Source of the DNA: JBHEKP01 sp041859375
GTDB lineage: Bacteria; Hydrogenedentota; Hydrogenedentia; Hydrogenedentales; CAITNO01
Length of the DNA: 15,559 bases
Assembly (NCBI GenBank): GCA_041859375.1
Contig: JBHEKP010000119.1
Coordinates: 1 to 15,559 of the forward strand
Direction of reading: 5' to 3'
Shown here: piece after piece, positions 6,500 through 13,457 of the stretch
Position numbering within the stretch: the stretch's first letter is position 1
How the letters are laid out: the number at the start of each line of letters is the position of its first letter
Made by a program: the position numbers and the translations under genes
The notes under the pieces: model-generated
Databases searched by the model: none
What the model was told of the DNA's origin: nothing
Seen by the model: the letters and a program-made list of their open reading frames with translations, nothing else

Positions 6500-8547
6500 G
6501 GACGAAACTGCTGGCCGCCATCGTGCGGAAGGAACTGCTGGACACGCGCCGGGACCGGCGCACCCTCCTCATGATGGTGGCCCTGCCGGTGCTGCTCTAT
6601 CCCGCCACGCTCCTTCTCGCCACACAGGCGGCGCTGGTGAGGCAGCAGCAGCTTGAGGACACCGTGGCCCGCGTGGCGGTGGTGGCCGCGGATCCCTCCG
6701 ACGAGCCGGTGGTCAGGTCGTGGCTGGCCCCCTCGGGGGACCTGGAGCTCGCGGAACCGGATGATCCGGAGCAGGCCCTTGAACGGGGCGACATTGACGT
6801 GATTGTGGTGGTGCGCGCGCCGCTGCTCGACACCTTCGACGCGGGGCTCACCCTGCCCGTGGACCTCCTGTACGACCTGACCGAAACCAAGTCCGCGGAG
6901 GCGGTGGACCGGGTGGACGACCTGCTGGACACGGTGTATGCCGAGGCGCAGGAGCGGCGGCTGGAAAACGCCGTCATCCCCCCCGGCTTCATCCACCCGC
7001 TGGAGACGGACCGGGTCAGCACCGCCTCCACCGAAAAACAGGCGGGCTCCCTGCTTGGCCTGCTCCTGCCGGGGCTGATGATCATGGTGATGGCCCTCGG
7101 CGCCTTTTATCCGGCGGTGGACCTGACGGCGGGCGAAAAGGAGCGGGGCACCTTTGAGACGCTCCTGTCCACGCCGGTGTCAAAACTGGAAATCGTGACG
7201 GGCAAGTTCCTGACGGTGTTCCTGCTGGCAATGATCACGGTGGCCCTCAATCTGGCCAGCATGTCCGCGAGCATGTGGGTGCTGTTTTACCAGATTTCGG
7301 GCATGACGGGGTTCGAACTGAGCTTCACCCTGCTCAACCCGTGGCGGGTGCTGCTGGTGCTGCTGGCGGCGCTGGTGCCGCTGGCCCTGCTGCTCTCGGC
7401 GGTCATGATGTCGGTGGCGGTGTTCGCGCGCAGTTTCAAGGAGGCGCAGAACTACCTCACCCCCGTGCTGCTGCTCGTGATGCTGCCCGCCATGCTCGCG
7501 GCCGCGCCCGGCGTGGAACTGAGCCGCGCCACCCAGTTTGTGCCGGTGGTGAACTCGGTGCTGCTCATCAAGGGGGCGATGACCGGAAAGATCGGGCTGG
7601 ACGCGGTGTTCGCCGTCTTTGTGAGCACCTGCGCCTTTGCCGCAATGGCCCTGAGCCTCGCGGCCTGGCTGTTCCAGCGCGAGGAGGTGGTGCTGGCAGA
7701 AGAGTCCGGGTTCCCCCTCTCCCTGCGGCGCGGTGACTACACGCCCTCCCCCCACCCGCCCCTGGAGCTCGCCCTGCCCCTTTACGGGGTTGTCATGCTG
7801 CTCATCTTCTACCTGGGCGCCTATGCCCAGTTCCGCGCGCCCATGCCCGGGCTGGTGTTCACCGAATGGGTGCTGATACTGCTGCCGGTGCTCCTTTCCC
7901 TCTGGTACGCCCGCATCAACATCCGTGAATCCCTGCGGCTACGCGCCGCCGGACCGGTCCAGTTGCTGGCCGCCGCGTTAACGGCCCTTGCGGTCCTGGT
8001 CCTTGTGATGGCCTTCAACACGGTGCACGAAAGGATTCTGCCCGTGCCGGAAAGCATGCGGGAGCAGTTTTCCGCGTTTCTTGCGCCCTCCGGCGAACGG
8101 CCCGGCTTGTGGCTGCTGTTTTTTGCCATGGCCGTCTCCCCGGCGGTCTGCGAGGAGGCCCTTTTCCGGGGGGTGATTCTTTCTGCGCTGCGGCGGCGGC
8201 TCGGCCCCGTTGCAACCATCGTGGTGGTGTCGGTGCTTTTTGGGGTGTTCCACCTCAGCATTTACCGTTTTGTGCCCACGGCGCTCATCAGCCTCCCCAT
8301 CACCTATGTCGCCCTGCGGACGGGTTCCATTTTCCCCGGCATGGTCATGCACGGGCTGAACAACGCCTTTGCGCTGCTCCTCGGAACCGGCCTGCTGCCC
8401 GACATGGTGACGCGCCTGTTTTTAACCCCGGATGGAAACACGGCACGTCAGTCCCCCGCGCTGGTTGGTTCGGCGGTGCTGGCCCTTCTGTGCGGAATTA
8501 TCCTGCTGGAGTGGTCGTCGCGGGGGAGGCGGGTTCCAGAACCCTGA
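6496..8547 (+). CDS. NatB-type ABC-2 permease fused to a CPBP (CAAX-type) intramembrane protease
   Basis: A 683-residue membrane protein. The first half is an ABC-2 permease: TM1 at about 23-45, a large extracytoplasmic loop to about 182, then several membrane segments between 183 and 395 with the cytoplasmic GEKERGTFETLLSTPVS motif (213-229) typical of NatB permeases. The second half, from about 425, is a CPBP/CAAX protease-like domain. All three motifs are present: EEALFR (553-558), FGVFH (582-586) and HGLNN (619-623). It would pair with the ATPase encoded just upstream to form an exporter. The protease half may process an exported peptide, give immunity or regulate the transporter; which is unknown. 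No frameshift separates the halves, so the fusion looks genuine. Its last 50 nt overlap the convergent cyclotransferase gene. Confidence 0.9.
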   Translation: MRTKLLAAIVRKELLDTRRDRRTLLMMVALPVLLYPATLLLATQAALVRQQQLEDTVARVAVVAADPSDEPVVRSWLAPSGDLELAEPDDPEQALERGDIDVIVVVRAPLLDTFDAGLTLPVDLLYDLTETKSAEAVDRVDDLLDTVYAEAQERRLENAVIPPGFIHPLETDRVSTASTEKQAGSLLGLLLPGLMIMVMALGAFYPAVDLTAGEKERGTFETLLSTPVSKLEIVTGKFLTVFLLAMITVALNLASMSASMWVLFYQISGMTGFELSFTLLNPWRVLLVLLAALVPLALLLSAVMMSVAVFARSFKEAQNYLTPVLLLVMLPAMLAAAPGVELSRATQFVPVVNSVLLIKGAMTGKIGLDAVFAVFVSTCAFAAMALSLAAWLFQREEVVLAEESGFPLSLRRGDYTPSPHPPLELALPLYGVVMLLIFYLGAYAQFRAPMPGLVFTEWVLILLPVLLSLWYARINIRESLRLRAAGPVQLLAAALTALAVLVLVMAFNTVHERILPVPESMREQFSAFLAPSGERPGLWLLFFAMAVSPAVCEEALFRGVILSALRRRLGPVATIVVVSVLFGVFHLSIYRFVPTALISLPITYVALRTGSIFPGMVMHGLNNAFALLLGTGLLPDMVTRLFLTPDGNTARQSPALVGSAVLALLCGIILLEWSSRGRRVPEP

Positions 8548-9355
8548 TTTCAAACAGTTTGGGCCACAATTTGCCGGTGACAAAAAGGCGCTTTGCGTCC
8601 GCATCATAGGCGATGCCGTTGAGCACGTCCGGGTCACCGTCCTTCATGTCCTCCCGGTCCTGCAACCCGGACAGGTCAATCCACGCCTCCACCCGGCCGG
8701 ATTCCGGCTCGATGACAGCCACCCGGTCCTGCTGCCAGATGTTCGCGTACAGGCGCCCCTCCACCATTTCCAGCTCGTTTAGCCGGGAAACCGGCCGGCC
8801 GCCGTCGCGCACCTCCACCAGTTTTTCCACATTGAAGGTGGCCGGATCCAAAATGCGGAGCTTCGAGGTGCCGTCGCTCATGATAAGATGGCCGCCGTTA
8901 CGGGTCAGACCCCAGCCCTCCCCCAGATAGCTGAAGGTTTTCTTCACCTCGAAGGTGGCCGGATCATGGGCAAAGGCCGTGTTGGACTGCCATGTAAGCT
9001 GGATTAACTGTCCGTCAGACAGGGCAAGCCCCTCGGCGAAATGGTGGGGCTCCAGCATTTTCATCCTCAGCACCCGTCCGCTTTCCGGGTCCACCTCGCG
9101 CAGGGATGATCTTCCCTTCAGGCCGGTGCTTTCATAGAAGCGCCCATCGTGCCACAGGATACCCTGGGTGAACGCCTCCGGATCATGCGGGAAAACGCGA
9201 ACCACCTCATGGCCAAGCACCGGCGCGTCGCCGCCGGGAGCAATGCCGCACTCGGGGGAACAGGAAGGCAGCACCGGCACCACAGCCGCAGCCAGAAGCG
9301 CGGCCATCCCCGCGGCGCGCCACCTGAAAAGACCGGTCATAAAGCCGGCGCCCAT
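8498..9355 (-). CDS. Glutaminyl-peptide cyclotransferase (plant/bacterial beta-propeller type), putative lipoprotein
   Basis: A 285-residue enzyme of the glutamine cyclotransferase family, which converts N-terminal Gln to pyroglutamate and protects peptides from aminopeptidases. The five-bladed propeller motifs are in order: FTQGILWHDG (62-71), YESTG (74-78, with E75 the likely catalytic Glu), GEGWGL (145-150), LNELE (192-196), VLNGIAYD (244-251) and GKLWP (261-265). An N-terminal hydrophobic stretch ends in VLPSC with C32, a plausible lipobox although Pro at -2 is unusual. ATG at 9355 lies 6 nt after the clpX stop and has no good Shine-Dalgarno; ATG 9340 is an alternative that still keeps the full signal sequence. 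Lack of a binding site together with closeness to clpX suggests coupled translation. The 3' end overlaps the convergent permease gene by 50 nt. Confidence 0.88.
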   Translation of the reverse strand: MGAGFMTGLFRWRAAGMAALLAAAVVPVLPSCSPECGIAPGGDAPVLGHEVVRVFPHDPEAFTQGILWHDGRFYESTGLKGRSSLREVDPESGRVLRMKMLEPHHFAEGLALSDGQLIQLTWQSNTAFAHDPATFEVKKTFSYLGEGWGLTRNGGHLIMSDGTSKLRILDPATFNVEKLVEVRDGGRPVSRLNELEMVEGRLYANIWQQDRVAVIEPESGRVEAWIDLSGLQDREDMKDGDPDVLNGIAYDADAKRLFVTGKLWPKLFEIRVLEPASPATTTPAG

Positions 9356-9361
9356 GGGTGG

Positions 9362-10651
9362 TCAGGCGCTGGCCGAGCCGGTTTTTTTGCCGCCCTCGGC
9401 CTCCTCGCGGGCGCGCACCTCGTGCTCGTAAACCAGCAGGGGCTCCTCGTCCTTGAGGATGACGCCGGGCGTGATGATGCACTCGCGCACATCGGTCCGC
9501 GAGGGAATCTCGTACATGAGGTTGAGCATGACCGTTTCCAGTATGCCCCGCAGCCCGCGCGCGCCGGTGTCGTACTCGATGGCCCGGTCGGCGATGGCCG
9601 CTATGGCGTCCTCCTGGAAGGCGAGCTTGACCCGCTCCATCTGGAACAGTTTTTCGTACTGCTTGGTGAGCGCGTTTTTCGGTTCCACCAGGATGCGGAT
9701 GAGGTCCGCACGGTCCAGGTCGTTCAGCGTGGCCACCACGGGAAGGCGTCCCACGAATTCGGGGATGAGCCCGTACTTGATCAAATCCTCGGGCTTGACC
9801 TTCGCCAGCAGCTCGCCGAGGCGCTGCGTGGATTTCGCCTTGTTTTCGGCGTTGAATCCGATGGTGTTCGCGCCCACGCGCTTGCGGATGATCTGCTCCA
9901 GCCCGTTGAACGCGCCGCCGCACAGGAAGAGCATGTTGCGCGTGTCCACCTGGATGCACTCCTGCTGGGGGTGCTTCCGGCCGCCCTGGGGCGGCACGCT
10001 GGCCGTTGTGCCCTCAAGAATTTTCAGCAGGGCCTGCTGCACGCCCTCGCCCGACACGTCCCGGGTGATGGAGGGACTGTCGCTCTTGCGGGCGATCTTG
10101 TCAATTTCGTCAATGTAGACGATGCCCATCTCAGCGCGGGACACGTCAAATTCCGCCGCCTGCAGGAGCTTGAGCACCACGTTTTCCACGTCATCGCCCA
10201 CATATCCCGCCTCGGTGAGGGTGGTGGCGTCCACAATCGCAAAGGGAACATCCAGCATGCGGGCAAGACTCTCCGCAAGCAGCGTCTTGCCGCAGCCGGA
10301 GGGGCCGATCAGAAGCACATTGGACTTCTGGATTTCCACGCCGTCTATCTCGGCGCCGGTGGCGATGCGCTTGTAGTGGTTGTGGACGGCCACCGCCAGC
10401 ACGCGTTTGGCATGGAACTGCCCCACCACGTACTGGTCCAGGAAATCCTTGATTTCCTTGGGCGTGGGCACGTGCATGGACTTGGAGCCTTTTTTGCGGG
10501 CGCGGTCCTCCGCCACAATCTCATTGCAGAGCCGGACGCACTCGTCACAAATGTTCACATCCGGTCCGGCAATGAGTTTGCTGACCTCATCGTGCCGTTT
10601 GCCGCAAAAAGAACAGGTGGGCACATCGTTTCGCATGCGCTGAGGAGCCAT
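9362..10651 (-). CDS. clpX: ATP-dependent Clp protease ATP-binding subunit ClpX
   Basis: A 429-residue AAA+ unfoldase that recognises tagged or damaged proteins and threads them into ClpP. The N-terminal zinc domain has C13-x2-C16 and C35-x2-C38. Walker A is GPSGCGKT (116-123), where GPTGSGKT is commoner. The GYVG pore loop is at 149-152, Walker B is VYIDEID with D181 and E182, the RKH loop is at 225-227 and the ClpP-docking IGF tripeptide at 264-266. The arginine of sensor 2 is in YDTGARGLR. The length is typical. ATG 10651 is chosen over the in-frame TTG at 10657 because GGAGGT runs directly into that TTG and sits 5 nt from the ATG. Unlike many genomes, it is not in the same transcript as clpP: a terminator follows clpP and clpX has its own promoter. 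Confidence 0.97.
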   Translation of the reverse strand: MAPQRMRNDVPTCSFCGKRHDEVSKLIAGPDVNICDECVRLCNEIVAEDRARKKGSKSMHVPTPKEIKDFLDQYVVGQFHAKRVLAVAVHNHYKRIATGAEIDGVEIQKSNVLLIGPSGCGKTLLAESLARMLDVPFAIVDATTLTEAGYVGDDVENVVLKLLQAAEFDVSRAEMGIVYIDEIDKIARKSDSPSITRDVSGEGVQQALLKILEGTTASVPPQGGRKHPQQECIQVDTRNMLFLCGGAFNGLEQIIRKRVGANTIGFNAENKAKSTQRLGELLAKVKPEDLIKYGLIPEFVGRLPVVATLNDLDRADLIRILVEPKNALTKQYEKLFQMERVKLAFQEDAIAAIADRAIEYDTGARGLRGILETVMLNLMYEIPSRTDVRECIITPGVILKDEEPLLVYEHEVRAREEAEGGKKTGSASA

Positions 10652-10663
10652 GTTCAACCTCCA
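10652..10663 (-). promoter_or_regulatory. Ribosome binding site that decides the clpX start
   Basis: The minus strand reads TGGAGGTTGAAC then ATG. The GGAGGT core overlaps the upstream TTG codon, leaving it no spacing, but is 5 nt from the ATG at 10649-10651. This rules the TTG out as the main start. Confidence 0.75.
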
Positions 10664-10713
10664 TCGCTAATCAGTTACCCGGTCACCAGACATAATGGCT
10701 GACAACGGGCCAT

Positions 10714-10742
10714 ACTATAACACTTTAACCACAATCTGTCAA
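10714..10742 (-). promoter_or_regulatory. clpX: Near-consensus sigma70 promoter of clpX
   Basis: On the minus strand TTGACA (10737-10742, perfect consensus) is followed by exactly 17 nt and TATAGT (10714-10719, five of six). It is flanked by AT-rich sequence on the upstream side. Transcription would begin near 10706, giving a leader of about 55 nt before the clpX ATG. This is the strongest promoter match in the window and implies constant, strong transcription of clpX and perhaps of the cyclotransferase gene behind it. Confidence 0.8.
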
Positions 10743-10875
10743 TAATTATCCGTCCAGCACCACAATATATTGATTAACGCCTTAATTTTGCCCGTTTTTC
10801 TGGAAAATGGCAAACCTTTCCTCTGGTATATACAACCGGAGCCAAAACAGTTTCCATTCCTAAAAACAGGAAAAC

Positions 10876-10910
10876 AAAAAACCAGCCCGAAACAAAGGTC
10901 CGAACTGGCT
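10876..10910 (-). terminator. Rho-independent terminator after clpP
   Basis: Starting 19 nt past the clpP stop, the minus strand folds into a 12-bp stem (10899-10910 with 10880-10891, including several G-T pairs and a core of GCCAG/CTGG) with a 7-nt loop. It leads straight into TTTTTT at 10876-10881 and a further T-rich stretch. This ends the tRNA-Leu/tig/clpP transcript before the clpX promoter. Confidence 0.8.
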
Positions 10911-10929
10911 TTAAGTTGTTTATCAGAAA

Positions 10930-11598
10930 CTATTTGCCGCTTTCCGGCATGCGCTCAAGCACATTGTCAATGAGGCCGTATTCCTTGGCCTCCAAAGCAC
11001 CCATGAAGAAGTCGCGGTCGCTGTCGCGGCGAATGTTCTCGACGGGCTGGCCGGTGTGCTTGACCAGAATCTCGTCTATCATTTCAGCGAGACGCACCAT
11101 TTCCCGGGCCTGAATTTCAATGTCGGCGGCCTGTCCCCGAACCCCGCCCATGACCTGGTGGAGCAGGAACCTTGAATATGGAAGCGCGTACCGCTTCCCC
11201 TTTGCGCCGGCCGCCATGAGCACCGCCCCCATGCTGGCCGCCTGTCCGAGACAGATGGTGGTGATGTCGGGGCGGATGAACTGCATGGTGTCATAGATGG
11301 CCAGCCCGGCGGTCACACTGCCGCCGGGGGAATTGATGTAAATGTTGATGTCCTTTTCGGGATCCTCGGCCTCAAGGAACAGCAACTGGGCAATGATGTA
11401 GTTTGCGACATAATCATCAATGGGCATGCCCAGGAAGATGATCCGGTCCTCCAGCAGGCGGGAATATATGTCATAGGCCCGCTCGCCCCGGCTGGTCTGC
11501 TGGTAGATGGTGACCATGCGCGGATCAATGGGGGGCACGTCGGCCGGACCGGCCGCGCCCACACCCGCCTTGAGCATGTCGCTGACTGGATTACGCAT
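10930..11598 (-). CDS. clpP: ATP-dependent Clp protease proteolytic subunit ClpP
   Basis: A 222-residue serine peptidase that forms the double-ring chamber fed by ClpX. The catalytic triad is S122 (GQAASMGAVLM), H147 (RFLLHQ) and D196 (RDSDRDFF), with family spacing identical to E. coli. The core from residue 29 (VTIYQQTSRGERAYDIYSRLL) is a close family match. The first 28 residues are longer than usual and may be a propeptide. ATG 11598 is supported by AAGGAA 6 nt upstream; ATG at residue 28 (11517) has no binding site. The gene start overlaps the tig stop by 8 nt, so the two are translationally coupled. A terminator follows. Confidence 0.97.
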   Translation of the reverse strand: MRNPVSDMLKAGVGAAGPADVPPIDPRMVTIYQQTSRGERAYDIYSRLLEDRIIFLGMPIDDYVANYIIAQLLFLEAEDPEKDINIYINSPGGSVTAGLAIYDTMQFIRPDITTICLGQAASMGAVLMAAGAKGKRYALPYSRFLLHQVMGGVRGQAADIEIQAREMVRLAEMIDEILVKHTGQPVENIRRDSDRDFFMGALEAKEYGLIDNVLERMPESGK

Positions 11599-13129
11599 CC
11601 GCTTCCTTTTCCTTTGCCTCTTCCTCGTCCTTCAGTTCCTTTTCCACGATCTTCGCGTTTTCAAGCAGCAGATCGGTGACCTTGGACATGAGGATGTTCA
11701 TTTCGGTGCGGTTGCGGCGCTCGCTTTCCACCAGCCACCGCTTCGCCACCTCGCTGTCGACGCCGACGCGGGCGGAGAGGGCCGAAGCCTCCTTTTCCAG
11801 ATCCGCCTCGGTGATTTCCATGCCTTCCGCCTCGGCGATTTCCTGGACGGCGACCCATTCCTTGATTTCCCCCAGGGCGGTCTCGCGCGCCTCGGCGCGG
11901 GCCTTTGCCTCCTCCTCCGGATTTTCGAGCACCTCCTTGAAGTCGCGGCGGCGTTCCATCATGCCGGAGAACACGTCCTCGGTCATGCTGGCGATGAGCG
12001 AAGCGGGAATCTCAAACGAGCTGGCGGCGATGACCGCGCCGATGGCATTGCGGCGGGCGATGCTGTCGGAGTGCTCGGAAGTGTCCTTCTTCAGCTCCTC
12101 GGCCACCTTGGCGCGCATGTCCTCGACGGACTCAAACCCTGCGCTCTTCGCGAACTCCTCGTTCATCTCCGGCATCTTGCGGCGCTTGACCTCGTTGACC
12201 TTGATGGAGAACCGGGCCACCTTGCCCGCCATGGCGGCGTTGCGCCAGTCTTCGGGGAAGGTCACATCGGCCTCCACGGTCTCGCCGGCCTTGCGGCCCG
12301 CCAGCGCGGCCTCAAACTCGCTGAGGAAACGGCCCGACCCCATGATGTAGGGGTAGTTTTCGGCGGAATTGCCGTCGAAGGGCTCGCCGTCAATCTTGCC
12401 CTCGAAGTCAATGAGGGCCTGATCGCCGTCGGCGGCGCCGTCCTCGACGGTTTCAAACATGGCCTGACGCTCGCGCATGCCGTCGAGCACGCGGGTGATG
12501 TCCTCGTCCTTGATGCTGACGAAGGGCCTCTCAACCTCGATGCCGCGGTACTGGCCGAGCTCGCAGCGGGGGGCCACCTCAAATTCAAGGGTGAATTCGA
12601 GCGCCTGGCCGTCCTCAAGGTTTTCCACCTTCTCCTCGAGCTCCGGCACCTGCGGCGTGTTCAGAGGGCGCAGTTCCTTGTCGCGCACCAGTTTGCGGAA
12701 GGATTCCTCCACCAGCTTCGCGAATGCGTCCACCCGGACGGCCTTGCCGAACTTGTTCTGCACGAGCTTGATGGGGGCCTTGCCCCGGCGGAAGCCCGGA
12801 ATGACCGCATCGTCCTTGAGCTCCTTGAAAAGCTCCTCGGACTGCTTGGTGAAATTGACCGCAGGCACGGAAACCTTCACCTCGTAGGCGCATTCGCCCT
12901 TGTAATTCACATCGAAAACCGGGTCTTCCTCGAAGACAAAGGGTTCCTCGCCGTGGCCGTGGCCGTGGCCGTGGCCGTGATCATGGTCATGATCGTGATC
13001 GTGATCATGGTGGTGTCCATGATCGTGGTCATGGTCGTGCGTGTGCCCCTCGTCCTGGGCGGCGTCAGCCGCGGATTCATTGGCAACTTCGGGGTTCTCG
13101 GTGTTTTCTTTGTTTTCCATGTCGCTCAT
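11591..13129 (-). CDS. tig: Trigger factor with a His-rich N-terminal extension
   Basis: A 512-residue ribosome-bound chaperone and peptidyl-prolyl isomerase. Residues 1-70 are an extension absent from ordinary trigger factors, with 17 His alternating with Asp, then Gly, at 29-59. The classic part, about 442 residues and normal in size, follows: ribosome-binding domain (about 71-190) with the tip GFRRGKAP at 112-119, FKBP-like domain (about 232-315, with DFEGKIDGEPFDG), and a helical substrate-binding domain to the end, with an acidic/Lys-rich tail. ATG 13129 (MSDMENKEN) is my start; ATG 13120 is an alternative 3 codons on, and neither has a strong Shine-Dalgarno. Starts further upstream would run into the tRNA gene and are rejected. 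The His run may bind Ni, Zn or Co; its effect on chaperone activity is unknown. Confidence 0.95.
   Translation of the reverse strand: MSDMENKENTENPEVANESAADAAQDEGHTHDHDHDHGHHHDHDHDHDHDHGHGHGHGHGEEPFVFEEDPVFDVNYKGECAYEVKVSVPAVNFTKQSEELFKELKDDAVIPGFRRGKAPIKLVQNKFGKAVRVDAFAKLVEESFRKLVRDKELRPLNTPQVPELEEKVENLEDGQALEFTLEFEVAPRCELGQYRGIEVERPFVSIKDEDITRVLDGMRERQAMFETVEDGAADGDQALIDFEGKIDGEPFDGNSAENYPYIMGSGRFLSEFEAALAGRKAGETVEADVTFPEDWRNAAMAGKVARFSIKVNEVKRRKMPEMNEEFAKSAGFESVEDMRAKVAEELKKDTSEHSDSIARRNAIGAVIAASSFEIPASLIASMTEDVFSGMMERRRDFKEVLENPEEEAKARAEARETALGEIKEWVAVQEIAEAEGMEITEADLEKEASALSARVGVDSEVAKRWLVESERRNRTEMNILMSKVTDLLLENAKIVEKELKDEEEAKEKEADA
12950..12979. repeat. Hexanucleotide tandem repeat (GCCGTG)x5 inside tig
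   Basis: Five perfect copies of GCCGTG (plus strand), read on the minus strand as His-Gly codons. They are followed to 13045 by degenerate 6-bp units (ATCATG, GTCATG, ATCGTG and similar) that encode His-Asp pairs. The unit is in frame, so slippage would lengthen or shorten the His run without a frameshift. Confidence 0.85.
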
Positions 13130-13172
13130 TGTCTTGGAATCGCTCCAGGTTGTTCTTCCGCGCTTAACATTG

Positions 13173-13257
13173 TGGTGGGCGAGGCGGGGGTCGAACCCGC
13201 ACACCTTGCGGTACTGGATCCTAAGTCCAGCGCGTCTGCCAGTTCCGCCACTCGCCC
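13173..13257 (-). tRNA. tRNA-Leu, anticodon UAG, with encoded CCA
   Basis: The minus strand folds as a complete class II tRNA. Acceptor GGGCGAG pairs fully with CTCGCCC. The anticodon arm is CTGGA-CTTAGGA-TCCAG, giving anticodon TAG (reads CUA and related Leu codons). The long variable arm contains ACC-GCAA-GGT, and the T-arm is GCGGG-TTCGACC-CCCGC. The discriminator base is A, and the following CCA (13173-13175) is encoded in the genome. The tRNA ends 43 nt before the tig start with no terminator between, so it is probably cut out of a joint tRNA-tig-clpP transcript. Confidence 0.97.
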
Positions 13258-13382
13258 CTGGCCCACCGCTTCCATGTCACTTACTCTCTCCCGGACCGCG
13301 CAGGGGCCGGGAAAAACAGCAAAGCAGGCCTATTCCATCACAAAAGGTGGAACAAAAGACACTGCCGCCGAAATAGGGGGAA

Positions 13383-13412
13383 AGTATACCCATTTGTCAT
13401 GGCGGTAGTCAA
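13383..13412 (-). promoter_or_regulatory. Sigma70 promoter of the tRNA-Leu/tig/clpP unit
   Basis: On the minus strand TTGACT (13407-13412) and TATACT (13383-13388) are separated by 18 nt. Both boxes match five of six consensus bases. It stands about 125 nt before the tRNA 5' end. No other gene lies between, so it most likely drives the tRNA, tig and clpP together. Confidence 0.7.
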
Positions 13413-13457
13413 TTGCGGCGCGGTCTTTGGAAAGATAAAACCTTTGCGTGGAACGAT

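Noticed and set aside
9149..10702. Long plus-strand frame (517 codons) across clpX
   Set aside because: It is the antisense shadow of clpX; composition is unnatural and no start signals are seen.
10770..10973. Short plus-strand frame in the clpP-clpX gap
   Set aside because: No ribosome site or domain; it overlaps the clpP terminator and the clpP 3' end.
12950..13045. CRISPR-like short repeats
   Set aside because: The 6-bp units have no spacers and lie in the coding frame of tig as His-rich codons.
13130..13204. Upstream extension of trigger factor by 25 residues
   Set aside because: It would run through the 3' part of the tRNA-Leu gene, including its T-arm.
13290..13311. GC-rich hairpin CCCGG/CCGGG as a terminator
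   Set aside because: No T-tract follows on either strand, and it lies in the leader between promoter and tRNA, where termination would silence the operon.
11507..13408. Long plus-strand frame (633 codons) across tig and clpP
   Set aside because: Shadow of tig, including a Val/Ile/Met-rich stretch that is just the complement of the His-rich repeat, and it passes through the tRNA.
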